From assembly GCA_023443045.1 (NCBI GenBank), contig JAEZWK010000025.1, positions 1 through 7,099 of the forward strand: a stretch of DNA of 7,099 nt, written 5' to 3'. Shown here piece after piece: positions 6,173-7,099 of the stretch (position 1 is the stretch's first letter; every line of letters begins with the position of its first letter). The notes under the pieces were generated by a model. That model was not told the origin of the DNA. It did no database searches and was given only the letters and a program-made list of their open reading frames with translations. This DNA comes from Bacillota bacterium. Lineage in GTDB: Bacteria > Bacillota_A > Clostridia > Tissierellales > Peptoniphilaceae. The translations under genes were made by a program, and so were the position numbers.

Positions 6173-7099
6173 ATGTTTTTCGATAGAAAAAAATCTTACG
6201 AAAGAATTAATTACCCACTTATTATAGTCACTATTGCGCTTGTGATTTTTGGGTTAATTATGCTTAAAACTTCTACACTTAGTTATTCCGAAGCAAGAAG
6301 TTCTTCTTATATGAAAACTCAAATTTTTAGTACAATTCTTGGGTTCATTACAATATTTATTTTGATGTTTACTCCATCATATATTTTCAAAAAATTTATG
6401 TGGGTTATATATATTTTTTGTAATTTAATCTTGGTTTACACACTTTATTTTGGACATGAAGTAAATCATTCTAGAAGCTGGTTGCAAATTGGTAATAGTT
6501 TTATATTTCAGCCCGCAGAGTTTGTTAAGATTGGTTTTATACTTTGTTTTGCTAGCTATCTAGATAGAAATAAAGATGAAATAAATAATCCTCTCATTTT
6601 ATTAAAACTAATTGTTTTTGCTTTTTTACCAGTTTTTCTAATATTAAAACAACCAGACCAAGGTACTGCTTTTGTTTTTATAGGTATTATAGTTGTTATG
6701 TTTTTTTCTGCAGGTATTTCCTATAAATATATTTTAGCATCTCTAGCCGGTCTTTGTATAGTCATTCCAATTTTTTGGCTTAGATTAAGTAATTATGCTA
6801 AGGAGCGTATTTTAAATTTTTTAGATCCTTTAAGAGATGTAAATGGTACCGGATTACAAGCATACATTGGAAAAATAAGTATTGGTAGTGGCGGTTTTTT
6901 TGGTCGTGGTCTTTTTAATGGAATGCAAAATCAGACAAATTACATTTTAGTAAAGCACTCCGATTTTATTTTTGCAGTTTTAGGAGAAGAATTGGGGCTA
7001 ATGGGCGGAATCATTTTATTTAGTTTATATGCAGCACTCATATTAATCATAAATGGAATTGCAAAAAAATCTAATTTTTATGGTAGAGTTGCTCTAAAT
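6173..7099 (+). CDS. rodA: RodA/FtsW-family (SEDS) peptidoglycan glycosyltransferase, 3' end cut by window
   Basis: SEDS proteins are polytopic membrane enzymes that polymerise lipid II into glycan strands with a partner class B PBP; RodA serves cell elongation and FtsW or SpoVE division or sporulation. The 309 visible residues contain family hallmarks in order: SRSWLQIG with W103, FIFQPAEFVKIG (110-121), LKQPDQGTAFVF (158-169), the GGFFGRGLFNGMQNQTNYI loop (240-258), and KHSDFIFAVLGEELG (261-275) with D264, the likely catalytic aspartate. Hydrophobic segments lie near 15-31, 50-67, 75-93, 115-130, 142-158, 164-180, 186-203 and from 277. SEDS proteins are usually about 370-420 residues, so the last one or two membrane helices are outside the window. 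The ATG at 6173 has GGAG (6161-6164) 8 nt upstream; the ATG at 6168 is out of frame. I favour RodA over FtsW from the PDQGTAFVF and QNQTNYI blocks, but the paralogue choice is moderate. Confidence 0.85.
   Translation, partial: MFFDRKKSYERINYPLIIVTIALVIFGLIMLKTSTLSYSEARSSSYMKTQIFSTILGFITIFILMFTPSYIFKKFMWVIYIFCNLILVYTLYFGHEVNHSRSWLQIGNSFIFQPAEFVKIGFILCFASYLDRNKDEINNPLILLKLIVFAFLPVFLILKQPDQGTAFVFIGIIVVMFFSAGISYKYILASLAGLCIVIPIFWLRLSNYAKERILNFLDPLRDVNGTGLQAYIGKISIGSGGFFGRGLFNGMQNQTNYILVKHSDFIFAVLGEELGLMGGIILFSLYAALILIINGIAKKSNFYGRVALN

Overview
This is a chromosomal housekeeping window from a very AT-rich, Gram-positive-type bacterium. The base composition, the purine-rich Shine-Dalgarno sites (AGGAGG, AGGAG), and the cdaA-cdaR pair all fit low-GC Bacillota. 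The combination of PepF, Kbl and a short QueG-like protein would suit a fermentative anaerobe such as a Clostridia/Tissierellia-type coccus, but that placement is inference. There are no RNA genes, mobile elements, CRISPR arrays or long repeats, and no gene-free stretch reaches 300 bases.

Layout, right to left on the minus strand: a short queG-like gene (6115-5159); kbl with its own promoter and a clear intrinsic terminator (5061-3874, terminator 3867-3841); then a tightly packed unit nth - pepF - cdaA - cdaR (3809 to the left edge). cdaR is cut by the window start. On the plus strand a rodA-like SEDS gene starts at 6173 and is cut by the right edge. It is divergent from queG, with only 57 bp between the two starts.

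The nth-pepF-cdaA-cdaR unit is the most organised part. The pepF Shine-Dalgarno is built from the last two codons of nth, the cdaA Shine-Dalgarno overlaps the pepF stop codon, and cdaR starts 44 bp inside cdaA. This predicts one transcript with translational coupling, joining a base-excision repair glycosylase, a cytosolic oligopeptidase and the c-di-AMP synthase with its regulator. In many Bacillota cdaA-cdaR is followed by glmM, so glmM may lie just beyond base 1. That gene is not visible here. With rodA at the other end, the window touches cell-envelope homeostasis at both sides, although the two loci are not in one operon.

I see ordinary core genes and found no evidence of a new biological system. 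The items worth a second look are the gene coupling, some start-site corrections, the compact regulatory junctions and the divergent QueG.
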